From Rhizobium sp. (GTDB lineage Bacteria; Pseudomonadota; Alphaproteobacteria; Rhizobiales; Rhizobiaceae), in assembly GCA_002796995.1 (NCBI GenBank), contig PEKW01000001.1, positions 117,504-181,503 on the forward strand: a stretch of 64,000 nucleotides of DNA, given 5' to 3'. Positions within the stretch are counted from its first letter, which is position 1. Every line of letters starts with the position of its first letter. Shown here piece after piece: positions 20,074 through 29,739 of the stretch. The translations under genes were made by a program, and so were the position numbers. The notes below the pieces were generated by a model. The model was not told where the DNA came from and made no database searches. It saw only the letters and a list, made by a program, of their open reading frames with translations.

Positions 20074-21058
20074 CGCTGCCGCCTTCACGGGTTTCCGGTT
20101 CAAAGCAGTCACCCCAGTCGGCGCGGCGCGCTGCCTTGAACACTGCGCCGTCGCGGCGGCTGACGGTCAGCTCCTCGGCGCGACCGTCGGCGAGACAGAG
20201 CTTCAGCCTGGCAAGCCCGCTTGAAGCGCGCGGCGGCGCCAGCACGCGGGCGGCGGGCGGAGCGGCGGCATGGCGCGAGGCGGCGATGAAGATGTATTTC
20301 TCGTCTTCCCACGGCACTTCGGCACCCTTGGACAGCCGGTGGACCCGCGAACGCGCGACCCGGCGGGAGAAATGGCACCAGTCCGGTGCCGTGATCGGAC
20401 AGGTCTGCGCGTGCGGACATGGCGCCACGACCTTGGCGCCCGCGTCGATCAGCGTCTGCCGCGCCGCAAGGATCCGCCGCCAGCCGGCCGGCGTACCCGG
20501 TTCGACGATGACGATGGTACGGGCGGTCAGATCCCAGAGCCGCTGGACGACATTCGCTATGGCCGCCTCGGCAATCTCGTCCAGCACATAGGCAAGCGTC
20601 ACGAGGTCGGCCGGTTCGAGCGGCGGTACGGTGCCGGTGATGTCGCCGGCGAGCCAGTTGGTCGCAATGTTCGAGTGTTTTGCCAGCGACGCGCCGACCG
20701 ATCGGATGGCGGGGCTCGCCTCGACGAGGGTAGCGCGCCCGAGATCCGGCCAGGCATCGCTGGCCGCCCAGAACACCGTACCGGGTCCGGCGCCGAAGTC
20801 GAGAAGGCTTGTGGGCCGGAAATCGGGGGAGGCTTCCTCGACCATGGAAAGGGCGGCGCGCACCGCGGCATAGGTCGCCGGCAGGCGGGTGGCGAGATAG
20901 GCCTTGGCGGCGAGCTCTCCGTCGAGATGGAATTTTCCGTCGCGGACCTCGCGCCGATAGCGGTCGGAGAGTTTTTCGCTGGCGCGGGCCAGGCGCTCGA
21001 TCGGCTCGTGCGCCAGCATCTGCTCGACGGCGGCTCTGAGCGGGGCGGGCAGTTCCAT
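20063..21058 (-). CDS. Rsm22-type small-ribosomal-subunit methyltransferase-like protein
   Basis: A 331-aa protein with a Rossmann SAM-binding core (SLLDFGAGPGTVFWA, residues 84-98) and the Rsm22/METTL17 cysteine pattern CPHAQTCP...DWCHFSRRV. In the eukaryotic relatives these cysteines hold an Fe-S cluster and the protein acts in mitochondrial ribosome small-subunit assembly. All four cysteines are here. Whether the bacterial member methylates anything is unknown. It lies between GNAT and DUF2891 genes on the same strand. Confidence 0.87.
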   Translation of the reverse strand: MELPAPLRAAVEQMLAHEPIERLARASEKLSDRYRREVRDGKFHLDGELAAKAYLATRLPATYAAVRAALSMVEEASPDFRPTSLLDFGAGPGTVFWAASDAWPDLGRATLVEASPAIRSVGASLAKHSNIATNWLAGDITGTVPPLEPADLVTLAYVLDEIAEAAIANVVQRLWDLTARTIVIVEPGTPAGWRRILAARQTLIDAGAKVVAPCPHAQTCPITAPDWCHFSRRVARSRVHRLSKGAEVPWEDEKYIFIAASRHAAAPPAARVLAPPRASSGLARLKLCLADGRAEELTVSRRDGAVFKAARRADWGDCFEPETREGGSDDE

Positions 21059-21068
21059 CGGGCGGACC

Positions 21069-21563
21069 TTAAGTGCGCGCGGCCCATTCGGGCCGCAGCA
21101 TCGACATCATGACGAGATCGGTCCGCTCGCCGCCCGGCGTGACCACGGCCTCCCGCAGGATGCCTTCGTCCTGGAAGCCGGCCTTGCGATAGACGTTCCA
21201 GGCGCGGGCATTGTCCCGCACCACATCGAGCCAGAGCCGATGCACGGGCGTTGTCGAGAAAGCGTGGTCGATGATGGCGGCCAGCATGCGTGAACCGCAT
21301 CCGCGTTCCGGCACGGCCACGGCGAGGCGTTTGATGCAGAGATTGCCGTCGCGGTTGTCGAGGCCGCTGAGGATCGTGAAGCCCACGGGCGAGCCCGCCT
21401 CGTCCTCGCCGATGAAATAGTTCATCGCCGGATCGTTCAACTGCTGCCGATGTCGATCCGCATCGAACTGGCCGATGAAATGGTCATAGCCCGGCAGCCG
21501 CTCGACCTGCATGACGTAGCCGATGTCGTCCGGGGTTGCCCGCCGAAGCGTCACGGCTGCCAT
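21069..21563 (-). CDS. GNAT family N-acetyltransferase
   Basis: A 164-aa acetyl-CoA-dependent acetyltransferase. The acetyl-CoA-binding motif A is RLAVAVPERGCGSRMLAAI (R-x-x-G-x-G/S type), followed by LDVVRDNARAWNVYRKAGFQDEG, typical of the family's motif B. The substrate is unknown; its resemblance is to the RimJ/RimL branch. It sits 3 bp after rnd on the same strand. Confidence 0.9.
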   Translation of the reverse strand: MAAVTLRRATPDDIGYVMQVERLPGYDHFIGQFDADRHRQQLNDPAMNYFIGEDEAGSPVGFTILSGLDNRDGNLCIKRLAVAVPERGCGSRMLAAIIDHAFSTTPVHRLWLDVVRDNARAWNVYRKAGFQDEGILREAVVTPGGERTDLVMMSMLRPEWAART

Positions 21564-21566
21564 GGC

Positions 21567-22712
21567 TTAGAATTCCACCGCTTCGACGCGCTTGTCGATG
21601 AAACGCAGGCCGACGCCGCCGGAGATAAGCTTCAGGGCGACATCGCCGAACAGTTCGCGCCGCCAGCCATGCATGGCCGGAACGTCAGCTTTTTCGCCTT
21701 CGGCGGCGATCTTTTCCAGGTCCTCGGTATTTGCGATGACCTTGGAGGCCACGCCGTGCTTCTCCGAGGTGAGGCGCAGCAGAACCTTCAGGAGCTCGAC
21801 GGCCGCCTGTGCCCCTTCGGGGGCCTGGCTGTGGCGATTGACATGCGGCATCTCGGTCTTCGGCAACGCCAGCGCCGCATTGACCTGTTCGATGATCGCA
21901 GCACCCGAGGTCGAACGCTCCCATCCCTTGGGGATGGTGCGCAGCCGGCTCAGCGCATCCGTGTCCTTCGGCTGCTGCTGGGCGATCTCGTAGATCGCGT
22001 CGTCCTTCAGCACGCGCGAGCGCGGTACGTTGCGGTTGCGGGCCTCGCGCTCGCGCCAGGCGGCGACATACTGCATGACGGCCAGTTCCTGCGGCTTGCG
22101 CAGGCGCATCTTCAGCCGCTGCCAGGCATCGTCCGGATGCAGGTCGTAGGTTTCGCGGGATTCGAGGATGGCCATTTCCTCGGTCAGCCAGCCGGCGCGG
22201 CCCTCGCGGTCCAGCTCTTCCTTCAGCTTCAGGTAGACGTCGCGCAGATGGGTGACGTCGGCCAGCGCATAGTCGAGCTGCTTTTCCGACAGCGGCCGGC
22301 GGCTCCAGTCGGTGAAGCGCGAGGTCTTGTCGATATGGACGTTCTTCACCTTCTGCACGAGCTGGTCGTAGGAGACGCTGTCGCCGAAGCCGCAGACCAT
22401 GGCCGCGACCTGGGTGTCGAAGATCGGATGCGGGATCAGGTTGCCGAGATGGAAGATGATTTCGATGTCCTGCCGCGCGGCATGAAACACCTTGATCACC
22501 GAGGTGTCGGCCATGAGCGCGAAGAAGGGCGAAAGATCGAGGCCCTTGGCCAGGGGATCGACGATCACTTCGAGATCGGGGCTCGCCATCTGGATCAGGC
22601 AGAGTTCCGGCCAGAACGTCGTTTCCCGCAGGAACTCGGTATCGATGGTGATGAAATCCGATTGGGCCAGCTTGAGGCAGGCTTCTTCTAATGCGGCAGT
22701 GGTCTCAATCAT
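21567..22712 (-). CDS. rnd: Ribonuclease D
   Basis: A 381-aa 3'-5' exoribonuclease that trims tRNA and other stable-RNA 3' ends. The DEDD catalytic residues are visible: ITIDTEFLRE (Exo I), KVFHAARQDIEII (Exo II) and the YALADVTHL block (Exo III). A C-terminal HRDC-type region follows, with WQRLK near residue 190. The gene appears to begin the minus-strand group, with a promoter-like sequence upstream. Confidence 0.95.
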   Translation of the reverse strand: MIETTAALEEACLKLAQSDFITIDTEFLRETTFWPELCLIQMASPDLEVIVDPLAKGLDLSPFFALMADTSVIKVFHAARQDIEIIFHLGNLIPHPIFDTQVAAMVCGFGDSVSYDQLVQKVKNVHIDKTSRFTDWSRRPLSEKQLDYALADVTHLRDVYLKLKEELDREGRAGWLTEEMAILESRETYDLHPDDAWQRLKMRLRKPQELAVMQYVAAWREREARNRNVPRSRVLKDDAIYEIAQQQPKDTDALSRLRTIPKGWERSTSGAAIIEQVNAALALPKTEMPHVNRHSQAPEGAQAAVELLKVLLRLTSEKHGVASKVIANTEDLEKIAAEGEKADVPAMHGWRRELFGDVALKLISGGVGLRFIDKRVEAVEF

Positions 22713-22734
22713 TGGGGCTCGGTCATGAAATAGA

Positions 22735-22774
22735 GTTGATCAACCTTAGTTCCCCTTTCGACCGGTGATGTCAA
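22735..22774 (-). promoter_or_regulatory. Possible rnd promoter and small palindrome
   Basis: On the minus strand a perfect TTGACA (22769-22774) lies 17 bases from AACTAA (22746-22751). The 10-base palindrome GTTGATCAAC (22735-22744) lies between this and the rnd start codon. Promoter call is by consensus only. Confidence 0.35.
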
Positions 22775-22840
22775 TATGAACGGCCCATTGCGCGCCCTCG
22801 CAGGGCATTGCCGCACGGCTTTTCGCACGTCTGGACATTG

Positions 22841-23746
22841 TCAGGCCGGATCGGCGGCCCCGATCCCGCGTGCCTTGCGCACCTCGGCGATGTTGGCGCG
22901 GTGAACCACTTCATAGCGTTCGAAATAGATGATGCGCCCGGCGGCGATATCCTCGGCCACGAAGTCGCGCAGGGAGAGGCCATCGAGCATGGGGTCTTCG
23001 GCGCGATCGATCAGGCGTTGCAGATAGTCGCGATTGGCGTCGATCAGGCTCGGCTCGTAACCGCCCGAGGCGATCTGCTCGCGCGCGCCGTGGTCCGGCA
23101 GGATGCGGCGGATCGGCAAGGTCTTCAGCCGGTTGAGTTCGGCGATATGGGTGGAGATGTGCTCGGGCTCGGAGACATAGGTGATGGTATCCTCCAGCGT
23201 GTCGCCAGCCAGCAGGATGCCCGCGTCGGGGAGGAAAAGCACGGTGCCGTCGGCGCTGTGTATGTCGAATTGCATCAGTTCGACCGTGCGCCCGCCGAGC
23301 GTCAGCGTCATCTGCCGGTCGAAGAGCCGGTTCGGCATGACGACGGGATTGATCGGCGGCGTCTTGCGGGCGAGCGTCTTGACGTTCTCGATCAGCGTTT
23401 TGGCGGTCAACCGGTTGGCGATGATCTCGCAGTCGGCGAAGATCGCATTGCCGGCGATGTGATCGGTGTGCCAGTGGCTGAGCACGAGGCGGATGCTGGT
23501 GACGCCCAGCCCTTCGAGGTGGTCGCGCACGGCCTGGGCATGGTCGAGCGAGGTATGGCTGTCGTAGACGATCGCCTCGTGGCCGGAGACCAGCGCATAG
23601 GTGGCGATGCCGAGCGAATAGGCGCCGTCGTCGAGCCAGTTCTTCGCCTCGGAATGGAGGCGTTTTCCGGCGATCCGCCCGTCGTAATAGGCATAGAGGC
23701 CGGGATAGGGCTCGAGCACGGTCATGGTGGCGGCGAGATTCGGCAA
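22841..23746 (-). CDS. MBL fold metallo-hydrolase
   Basis: A 301-aa metallo-beta-lactamase-fold hydrolase. The zinc motif HWHTDH (HxHxDH) lies near residue 93, and the further ligands fall in DIHSADG, GDTLED and LPDHG. There is no signal peptide. A TTG start at 23746 is chosen because AAGGAG lies seven bases upstream; the alternatives are ATG 23725 and ATG 23785. The substrate is unknown. It is followed on the left by a spacer and rnd. Confidence 0.87.
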   Translation of the reverse strand: MPNLAATMTVLEPYPGLYAYYDGRIAGKRLHSEAKNWLDDGAYSLGIATYALVSGHEAIVYDSHTSLDHAQAVRDHLEGLGVTSIRLVLSHWHTDHIAGNAIFADCEIIANRLTAKTLIENVKTLARKTPPINPVVMPNRLFDRQMTLTLGGRTVELMQFDIHSADGTVLFLPDAGILLAGDTLEDTITYVSEPEHISTHIAELNRLKTLPIRRILPDHGAREQIASGGYEPSLIDANRDYLQRLIDRAEDPMLDGLSLRDFVAEDIAAGRIIYFERYEVVHRANIAEVRKARGIGAADPA

Positions 23747-23836
23747 GGCATGGCTCCTTGTGGTGCTGCGGCGCGAGAAGCGCATCTATCGCATCCCGCG
23801 CGACGTCCCGCCAGTTGTCAATTGCCCCGCGGCGTC

Positions 23837-25240
23837 TCAGACGATGCGCACATAGCCAGTCATCCCGGTCTTCTGATGCTCGATGATATGGCAATGGAAC
23901 ACCCAGTCGCCGGGATTGTCGGCGACCACCGCGAGCTGCACCTTTTCGTCCGGGAGGATCAGATAGGTATCCGAGACGAGCGGCATCACTTTGCGCGTCG
24001 AGGACGAGACGACCTTGAAGTTCACGCCGTGGATGTGGATCGGATGGGCGTGCGGCGTGACGTTCTCGACATTGAGCAGATAGGTGCGGCCGAGCTTCAT
24101 TTCGGCGAGCGGCGCCATGGGATCGGGCGTGTCGCCCGGATAGGGAACCTTGTTGATCGCCCAGAAGGAATAGCCAAGCGAGCCGCAGATCGAATCCTTG
24201 GCGGCCTCTTCCGCCGTGGCGCTGAGCACCAGAGGGATCGGCGTCGCATTGGCGAGATCCGGTTCGGCAGCCGGATTGGCAGCCAGCGGCGGCACGTCGC
24301 CAAGGCTGCGCCTCAGTGAGGCCCCGACGCTGCGGAAGCTTGCCACCGTCTTCGGCGTCGAGGGGCGGATGTCCTCGAGCGCCACGACCACTCCCTCGCT
24401 GTCGGGCATGCGCACGACGAGGTCGAGCCGCTGGCCGGGAGAGACCACCGCCACGTCGAGCGGCATGGTGACGGGCACAGGCTGTCCGTCGATCGCCACG
24501 ATCAGCGCCTCGGCGCCGGCGAGCTTCAGATTGTAGAGCCGTGTGACATCGGCGACGAGGATGCGCACCCGCACGAGACCGCCGGAGGGCATGTCATAGG
24601 TCGGGGAGGGCTGCCAGTTGGCGGTGCGCACCGTGCCGAATGTGCCGGACTTCGCCGCATCGCGCGCCTTGAACTGCTCGATGAACTGGCTGTCGCCGCC
24701 GAGCCGCCAGTCGCGCAGGTTGAGCGCAATTTCGGCATCGAGGACCGGGTCCTTCGGATCCTCGACGATCAGCATGCCGGCAAGACCGCGGCCGATCTGG
24801 GTCAGCGTGTTGCAGTGCGGATGGTACCAGAAGGTGCCGGCATCGGGCGGAGTGAAAGCGTAGTCGAAGCTGTCGCCCGGATAGACGTAGGGTTGGGTGA
24901 CGAAGGGCACGCCGTCCATGGCATTGTCGATCCGCAGTCCGTGCCAGTGCACCGTCGTCGGCTCGTCGAGATGGTTGACGAAACGGGTCGCGAACTTCTC
25001 GCCGCGCCGGGTTCGCAGCACGGGCGGCATGGGGTCGGCGCCGATGGGGCCGGTCGCGTAGGTCATGACGTTGCGGGTCTTTCCCTTGCCGTCGAGCATG
25101 GCCTCGGCGATCCGGGCGTCGAGAAGGGCGGGATCGCCTGCGGCAAGCGCTGAAAGACGCGGCGCCAGCACCATGCCCGCGCCATAGGCGCCGGCCACGG
25201 CGGAGGCCTTCAACAGATTTCGACGGGTCAGAATGGCCAT
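23837..25240 (-). CDS. Multicopper oxidase, Tat-exported
   Basis: A 467-aa laccase-like periplasmic oxidase. The N-terminus TRRNLLKASAVAGAYG is a twin-arginine signal. Copper ligands appear in order: TVHWHG, FWYHPH, HPIHIHG and HCHIIEHQKTGM, so all type 1, 2 and 3 sites are intact. Such enzymes oxidise Cu(I) or phenols and are often linked to copper tolerance, but there is no copper regulator next to it. Likely followed by independent transcription units on both sides. Confidence 0.93.
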   Translation of the reverse strand: MAILTRRNLLKASAVAGAYGAGMVLAPRLSALAAGDPALLDARIAEAMLDGKGKTRNVMTYATGPIGADPMPPVLRTRRGEKFATRFVNHLDEPTTVHWHGLRIDNAMDGVPFVTQPYVYPGDSFDYAFTPPDAGTFWYHPHCNTLTQIGRGLAGMLIVEDPKDPVLDAEIALNLRDWRLGGDSQFIEQFKARDAAKSGTFGTVRTANWQPSPTYDMPSGGLVRVRILVADVTRLYNLKLAGAEALIVAIDGQPVPVTMPLDVAVVSPGQRLDLVVRMPDSEGVVVALEDIRPSTPKTVASFRSVGASLRRSLGDVPPLAANPAAEPDLANATPIPLVLSATAEEAAKDSICGSLGYSFWAINKVPYPGDTPDPMAPLAEMKLGRTYLLNVENVTPHAHPIHIHGVNFKVVSSSTRKVMPLVSDTYLILPDEKVQLAVVADNPGDWVFHCHIIEHQKTGMTGYVRIV

Positions 25241-25332
25241 GGGAGTCCCCGGGGATTGTCTTCGGGTCCTGTTTAAAGTTGACTTCGGCTTTCAGCAATA
25301 TGCCCGATACGGCCAAACTGCCGCAGGCAGCC

Positions 25333-26568
25333 TCAGGCGTCCCTGTCGGAAGGCGGGGCCGCCAGCTTGTTGAAGAAGGTCGAGGTGCGCAGCAGGTTGC
25401 GGAAGCGCATGCTGCGCCTCGATGTCGGCACGCCCTCGCGGACCAGCATGCGGCTCAGTGTGTAGACCATGAAGCCGGCGAGTACGACGACCATGTAGAT
25501 GAACAGCGCGCGCGGTCCGAACCTGTCGAGCATAACGGAGGCGAACAGCGGGCCGATGACCGCGCCGAGCGACCAGAAGAACAGGCTGCCCGCCGACACC
25601 AGCGCATGCTGTCCGGGCGCGGCGTGGTCGTTGGCATGGGCGGAACAGAGCGAATAGAGCGGCATGGCGAAGGCACCGAATAAGAAGATGCCAACGAAGT
25701 TGAGGAAGGCGTTGGATCCGGCGACGAAGGCGAGGAACAGGCCGGCGGCGAAGGCGCCGAAAGTGGCGATGAGAATGATCAGCCGGCGGTCGAGCTTGTC
25801 GGAATAATGCCCGAGCGGATATTGCAGCACCACGCCGGCGAAAATGCCGACGCTCATGAAGGTGGCGATGGACGTCACCGACATGCCGATGCCGTCGGCA
25901 TAGATCGGCCCGAGCGAGCGAAAGCTCGAATTGGTCAGCCCGACGACGATGCAGCCGACGGTCGCCAGCGGCGACACCTTCCACAGCACGCGAATGTCGA
26001 AGCGGACATGCTCCGGCGGTTCGGGACTGGAGCGGTCGGCAAAGGAGATCGGCACCAGCGACAGCGTCAGCGCCATGGAGATGATGGCGAACAGCTCGAA
26101 CCCGCCGATGCCGACCGCCGGGATCATGTATTGCGCGAGCGTCACGGCGCCGAGGTCGACGAAGCGGTAGAGCGACAGCGTGCGGGCTCGGGTCGAATTG
26201 GTCACACGCGCGTTCAGCCAGCTTTCGACGACGGCGAACAGGCCCGCGAAACACACGCCCTGCACGAGCCGCATGGAGAACCAGCTTGTCGGATGGATGA
26301 ACAGCACCATGCAGATCGAGGCGGCGGAGGCGATCGCCGCCAGTGCCGAGAAGGTCCTGATATGGCCGACAGCGCGGATGATGCGGGTGACATAAATGCA
26401 GCCGATGGCGAAGCCGATATTGTAGCCGGTGCCGATCACGCCGATCATCGAGGTCGAAAAGCCTTCCTCCAGCGCCCTGAGCGAGATGAAGGTTCCCTGC
26501 AGCCCATTGCCGCCGATCAGGATTCCGGCGGTGATGAGAAGAGGGATGAGCGGACGGATCGTCGACAT
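25333..26568 (-). CDS. MFS transporter (YcaD-like)
   Basis: A 411-aa major-facilitator protein with about twelve transmembrane helices. The segment VVESWLNARVTNSTRARTLSLYRFVDLGAV is a recognised feature of the YcaD-type branch, and GHYSDKLDRR is the loop 8-9 motif. The cytosolic tail is short. Substrate unknown. It is divergent from aspS across a 260-bp spacer that carries a palindrome. Confidence 0.9.
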   Translation of the reverse strand: MSTIRPLIPLLITAGILIGGNGLQGTFISLRALEEGFSTSMIGVIGTGYNIGFAIGCIYVTRIIRAVGHIRTFSALAAIASAASICMVLFIHPTSWFSMRLVQGVCFAGLFAVVESWLNARVTNSTRARTLSLYRFVDLGAVTLAQYMIPAVGIGGFELFAIISMALTLSLVPISFADRSSPEPPEHVRFDIRVLWKVSPLATVGCIVVGLTNSSFRSLGPIYADGIGMSVTSIATFMSVGIFAGVVLQYPLGHYSDKLDRRLIILIATFGAFAAGLFLAFVAGSNAFLNFVGIFLFGAFAMPLYSLCSAHANDHAAPGQHALVSAGSLFFWSLGAVIGPLFASVMLDRFGPRALFIYMVVVLAGFMVYTLSRMLVREGVPTSRRSMRFRNLLRTSTFFNKLAAPPSDRDA

Positions 26569-26654
26569 GGCGGCCTATCGGGGCTGGAAGCGGCACGACT
26601 CGGTTCCTCCCGGGCGCCGCCATTCTTGTAACTGCGCCCGGCCGATGAAAACAG

Positions 26655-26667
26655 TTCACGTCGTGAA
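26655..26667. promoter_or_regulatory. 13-bp palindrome, possible operator
   Basis: TTCACGTCGTGAA is a perfect inverted repeat around a central T, located 88 bp before the MFS start and 162 bp before aspS. It could be a dimeric regulator site; none is identified. Confidence 0.3.
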
Positions 26668-26828
26668 TGCAGCCATAACCAAAATCGATTGTCGCAGGCA
26701 CGAACGCAGGCCCGGCCAAGCCTTCAGCCTTGACAAATCGGGCGCGTCATGCGCTTGTCCGCGCGATTTAAAGCCCGAGATTCCGTGCCCTTGCCGGATG
26801 CCCTTCAAAGAATATGCAGGATAAAACC

Positions 26829-28619
26829 ATGCACCGTTACCGCAGCCACACCTGTGCCGCTCTCCGCAAGTCCGACGTCGGCTCCACCGTCCGGCTTTCC
26901 GGCTGGGTCCATCGCGTCCGCGACCATGGCGGCGTGCTGTTCATCGACCTGCGCGACCATTACGGCATCACCCAGGTGGTCGCCGATCCGGACAGCCCGG
27001 CCTTCAAGCTCGCGGAAACCGTGCGCGGCGAGTGGGTGATCCGAATCGACGGCCTGGTCAAGGCCCGCACCGAGGACACGGTCAACAAGACCATGCCGAC
27101 CGGCGAGATCGAACTCTACGCCCAGGAAATCGAGGTTCTCTCGGCCGCCAAGGAACTGCCGCTGCCGGTCTTCGGCGAGCCGGACTATCCGGAAGACGTG
27201 CGCCTCAAGTACCGCTTCCTCGACCTGCGCCGCGACACGCTGCACAAGAACATCGTCAAGCGCACCCAGATCATCTCGGACATGCGCCGCCGCATGGGCG
27301 ATATCGGTTTTGGGGAGTACACCACGCCGATCCTGACGGCTTCCTCGCCGGAAGGCGCGCGCGACTTCCTCGTGCCGAGCCGCATCCACGAAGGCCAGTT
27401 CTTCGCCCTGCCGCAGGCCCCGCAGCAGTACAAGCAGCTGCTGATGGTCGCCGGCTTCGACCGCTATTTCCAGATCGCCCCCTGTTTCCGCGACGAAGAC
27501 CCGCGCGCCGACCGCCTGCCGGGCGAGTTCTACCAGCTCGACCTGGAAATGAGCTTCGTCACCCAGGAGGACATCTGGGAAACCGTCGAGCCGGTCATGA
27601 CCAAGGTGTTCGAGCAGTTTGCCGAAGGCAAGCCGGTCACCCAGAACTGGCCGCGCATTCCCTATGACGTCGCGATCCGCAAATACGGTTCCGACAAGCC
27701 GGACCTGCGCAACCCGATCGAGATGCAGGCCGTCACCGAACACTTCGCCGGTTCCGGCTTCAAGGTGTTCGCCAACATGATCGCGTCGAACCCCAAGGTC
27801 GAAGTCTGGGCGATCCCGGCCAAGACCGGCGGCTCGCGCGCCTTCTGCGACCGCATGAACGCCTGGGCCCAGTCGACCGGCCAGCCGGGCCTCGGCTACA
27901 TCTTCTGGCGCCAGGAAGGCGCCGTGCTCGAAGGCGCCGGCCCGCTCGCCAAGAACATCGGCGAGGAGCGCACCGAGGCGATCCGCACCCAGCTCGGCCT
28001 GGACGAGGGCGATGCCTGCTTCTTCGTCGCCGGCGACCCGGCCAAGTTCTACAAGTTTGCCGGCGAAGCCCGCACCCGCGCCGGCGAGGAACTCGACCTC
28101 GTCGACCGCGACCGTTTCGAGCTGTGCTGGATCGTCGACTTCCCGTTCTACGAATGGAGCGAGGAAGAAAAGAAGATCGACTTCGCTCACAACCCCTTCT
28201 CCATGCCCCAGGGCGGCATGGAAGCGCTGGAAAGCCAGGATCCGCTGTCGCTCAAGGCCTATCAGTACGACGCGGTCTGCAACGGCTTCGAAATCGCTTC
28301 CGGCTCGATCCGTAACCAGTCGCCGGAACTGATGGTCAAGGCATTCGAGAAGGTGGGCTTGAGCCAGGCCGACGTCGAGGAGCGCTTCGGTGGTCTCTAC
28401 CGCGCCTTCCAGTACGGCGCCCCGCCGCACGGTGGCTGCGCCTTCGGCATCGACCGCGTCGTCATGCTGCTCGTCGGCGCGAAGAACCTGCGCGAGATCT
28501 CGCTCTTCCCGATGAACCAGCAGGCGCAGGACCTTCTGATGAACGCCCCGTCGCCGGCAACGCCGACGCAGCTGCGCGAACTGGCGCTGCGCGTCGTGCC
28601 GTCGCCGAAGAAGGATTGA
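26829..28619 (+). CDS. aspS: Aspartyl-tRNA synthetase
   Basis: A 596-aa class II aminoacyl-tRNA synthetase. The OB-fold anticodon domain ([22 protein letters not shown]) is followed by the catalytic domain with motif 2 [10 protein letters not shown] and motif 3 GIDRVVMLL, and it contains the bacterial GAD insertion. ATG 26829 has an AGGA eight bases upstream; an ATG five codons earlier is less likely. Lacking other tRNA-Asn data, it is not possible to say whether the enzyme is non-discriminating. A strong terminator follows. Confidence 0.97.
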   Translation: MHRYRSHTCAALRKSDVGSTVRLSGWVHRVRDHGGVLFIDLRDHYGITQVVADPDSPAFKLAETVRGEWVIRIDGLVKARTEDTVNKTMPTGEIELYAQEIEVLSAAKELPLPVFGEPDYPEDVRLKYRFLDLRRDTLHKNIVKRTQIISDMRRRMGDIGFGEYTTPILTASSPEGARDFLVPSRIHEGQFFALPQAPQQYKQLLMVAGFDRYFQIAPCFRDEDPRADRLPGEFYQLDLEMSFVTQEDIWETVEPVMTKVFEQFAEGKPVTQNWPRIPYDVAIRKYGSDKPDLRNPIEMQAVTEHFAGSGFKVFANMIASNPKVEVWAIPAKTGGSRAFCDRMNAWAQSTGQPGLGYIFWRQEGAVLEGAGPLAKNIGEERTEAIRTQLGLDEGDACFFVAGDPAKFYKFAGEARTRAGEELDLVDRDRFELCWIVDFPFYEWSEEEKKIDFAHNPFSMPQGGMEALESQDPLSLKAYQYDAVCNGFEIASGSIRNQSPELMVKAFEKVGLSQADVEERFGGLYRAFQYGAPPHGGCAFGIDRVVMLLVGAKNLREISLFPMNQQAQDLLMNAPSPATPTQLRELALRVVPSPKKD

Positions 28620-28641
28620 AGCAGCTCCTTGCTGAGATGAG

Positions 28642-28678
28642 AAAGGCCCCGGAAGCGGTTGTTTCCGGGGCCTTTTTG
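28642..28678 (+). terminator. Rho-independent terminator of aspS
   Basis: A stem of about 12 bp (28642-28653 with 28663-28674, the final A/T pairs included) with a loop of about nine bases and a following T run, 23 bp after the aspS stop. Confidence 0.9.
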
Positions 28679-28695
28679 TTGGCAGCGCAGGTGCC

Positions 28696-28719
28696 CGCCT
28701 CTCCCACAAGGGGAGAGGA
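28696..28719. repeat. Short palindromic intergenic element
   Basis: CCTCTCC and GGAGAGG arms face each other across a short A-rich loop, a pattern frequent in Rhizobiaceae intergenic palindromes. Only one copy lies in the window, so repeat status is inferred from memory of related genomes. Confidence 0.4.
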
Positions 28720-28725
28720 GCCCGC

Positions 28726-29733
28726 TCACCCTTTCGGCAAGGCATTGTCGAGGAAGAACCACTGGTCCAGATGCTCGCGGATCACTGGTTCGATGGCGTC
28801 GTTGAGGAGCTGGATGTCGTCGAGCAGGCGCTCGCCGGACTTCGTCTCCGGCGGCAGCACGATCGGCGGCAGGGCATAGGCCTCGAAGCGGAAACCCTCG
28901 GTACGCAGATTGTACCAGGGGCAGAGAGTCGCCCCGGTCATGCGCGCCAGCCTAATGGTCATCGCCAGATTGCCTTCGAGATGCGGCTTGCGGCCGAACA
29001 GCGGGCCGCGGATCTTTCCGTTGACGCCCTCGTCGCAGAAGGCCGAGACGATGCCGCCCTTCTTCAGCACGCGTACGGCCGGCCGGATTCCTTCAAGGCC
29101 TGGCGGCAGGAAGTTCAACCAGTTCTTGCTGCGGACGCGGTCGGCGATCCAGGCCTTGGCGCGCCCCGGCGGGGGCGTATAGTTGATGTACGGCACGAGC
29201 CCGACACGGTGCAGGATGATCGGCCCGATTTCCCAGTTGCCGAGATGCATGCCGACGAAGATGACGGGACCGCGTTTGGCGGCGTCAATCACCCATTGGA
29301 TATTGTGGATGCCGATCCGTTCGGGGTGTCGGTTCAGACGGTTGATGACCGAGAACTCGGTCATCAACCGTCCCTGGGTGCGGCAATTCTCGAGGAAGAG
29401 GGCCTCCTGTTCGGCCGGGCTCAGATGCGGGCACAACTGGGCTATATTGGCCCGTGCACGCTTCTCCGCAACCTTGTGAAAGCGCGGGACGGCATAGATG
29501 CCGAGCCGCGCGCCGAATTTCGAGCAGGCGTCCATCAGCAGGATCTTCAGGCCGAAATGGCCGATGAGATGCAGGCCGTTCCAGAGATTGTCGCTGATCC
29601 AGTAGCGAATGAAGGTCTTCCGCTTGTCTCCGCCTGCCAAGAAATCGGCAAGTCCCGGTGCTTCCGGGGGCCGAAAACGCCAGGCCTTGCGCTTGGCAAT
29701 GCCGGCCTTGGGAGGGGTCTTGTCGTCAGCCAT
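28726..29733 (-). CDS. Lipid A lauroyl/acyloxyacyl acyltransferase (LpxL/HtrB family)
   Basis: A 335-aa inner-membrane acyltransferase. The HX4E catalytic motif is MHLGNWE (H163, E168), as in LpxL/LpxM, which add secondary acyl chains to Kdo2-lipid IVA. A hydrophobic stretch near residues 55-67 anchors it. The N-terminal region (residues 1-40) is rich in Lys and Pro. It follows the cytochrome P450 gene after only 6 bp, which is unusual for a lipid A gene and suggests that the acyl group or lipid may be oxidised. Specific substrate unknown. Confidence 0.86.
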   Translation of the reverse strand: MADDKTPPKAGIAKRKAWRFRPPEAPGLADFLAGGDKRKTFIRYWISDNLWNGLHLIGHFGLKILLMDACSKFGARLGIYAVPRFHKVAEKRARANIAQLCPHLSPAEQEALFLENCRTQGRLMTEFSVINRLNRHPERIGIHNIQWVIDAAKRGPVIFVGMHLGNWEIGPIILHRVGLVPYINYTPPPGRAKAWIADRVRSKNWLNFLPPGLEGIRPAVRVLKKGGIVSAFCDEGVNGKIRGPLFGRKPHLEGNLAMTIRLARMTGATLCPWYNLRTEGFRFEAYALPPIVLPPETKSGERLLDDIQLLNDAIEPVIREHLDQWFFLDNALPKG

Positions 29734-29739
29734 CGGCTC

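Noticed and set aside
26805..28745. 646-codon minus-strand ORF
   Set aside because: Antisense to aspS; no domain or ribosome-binding site.
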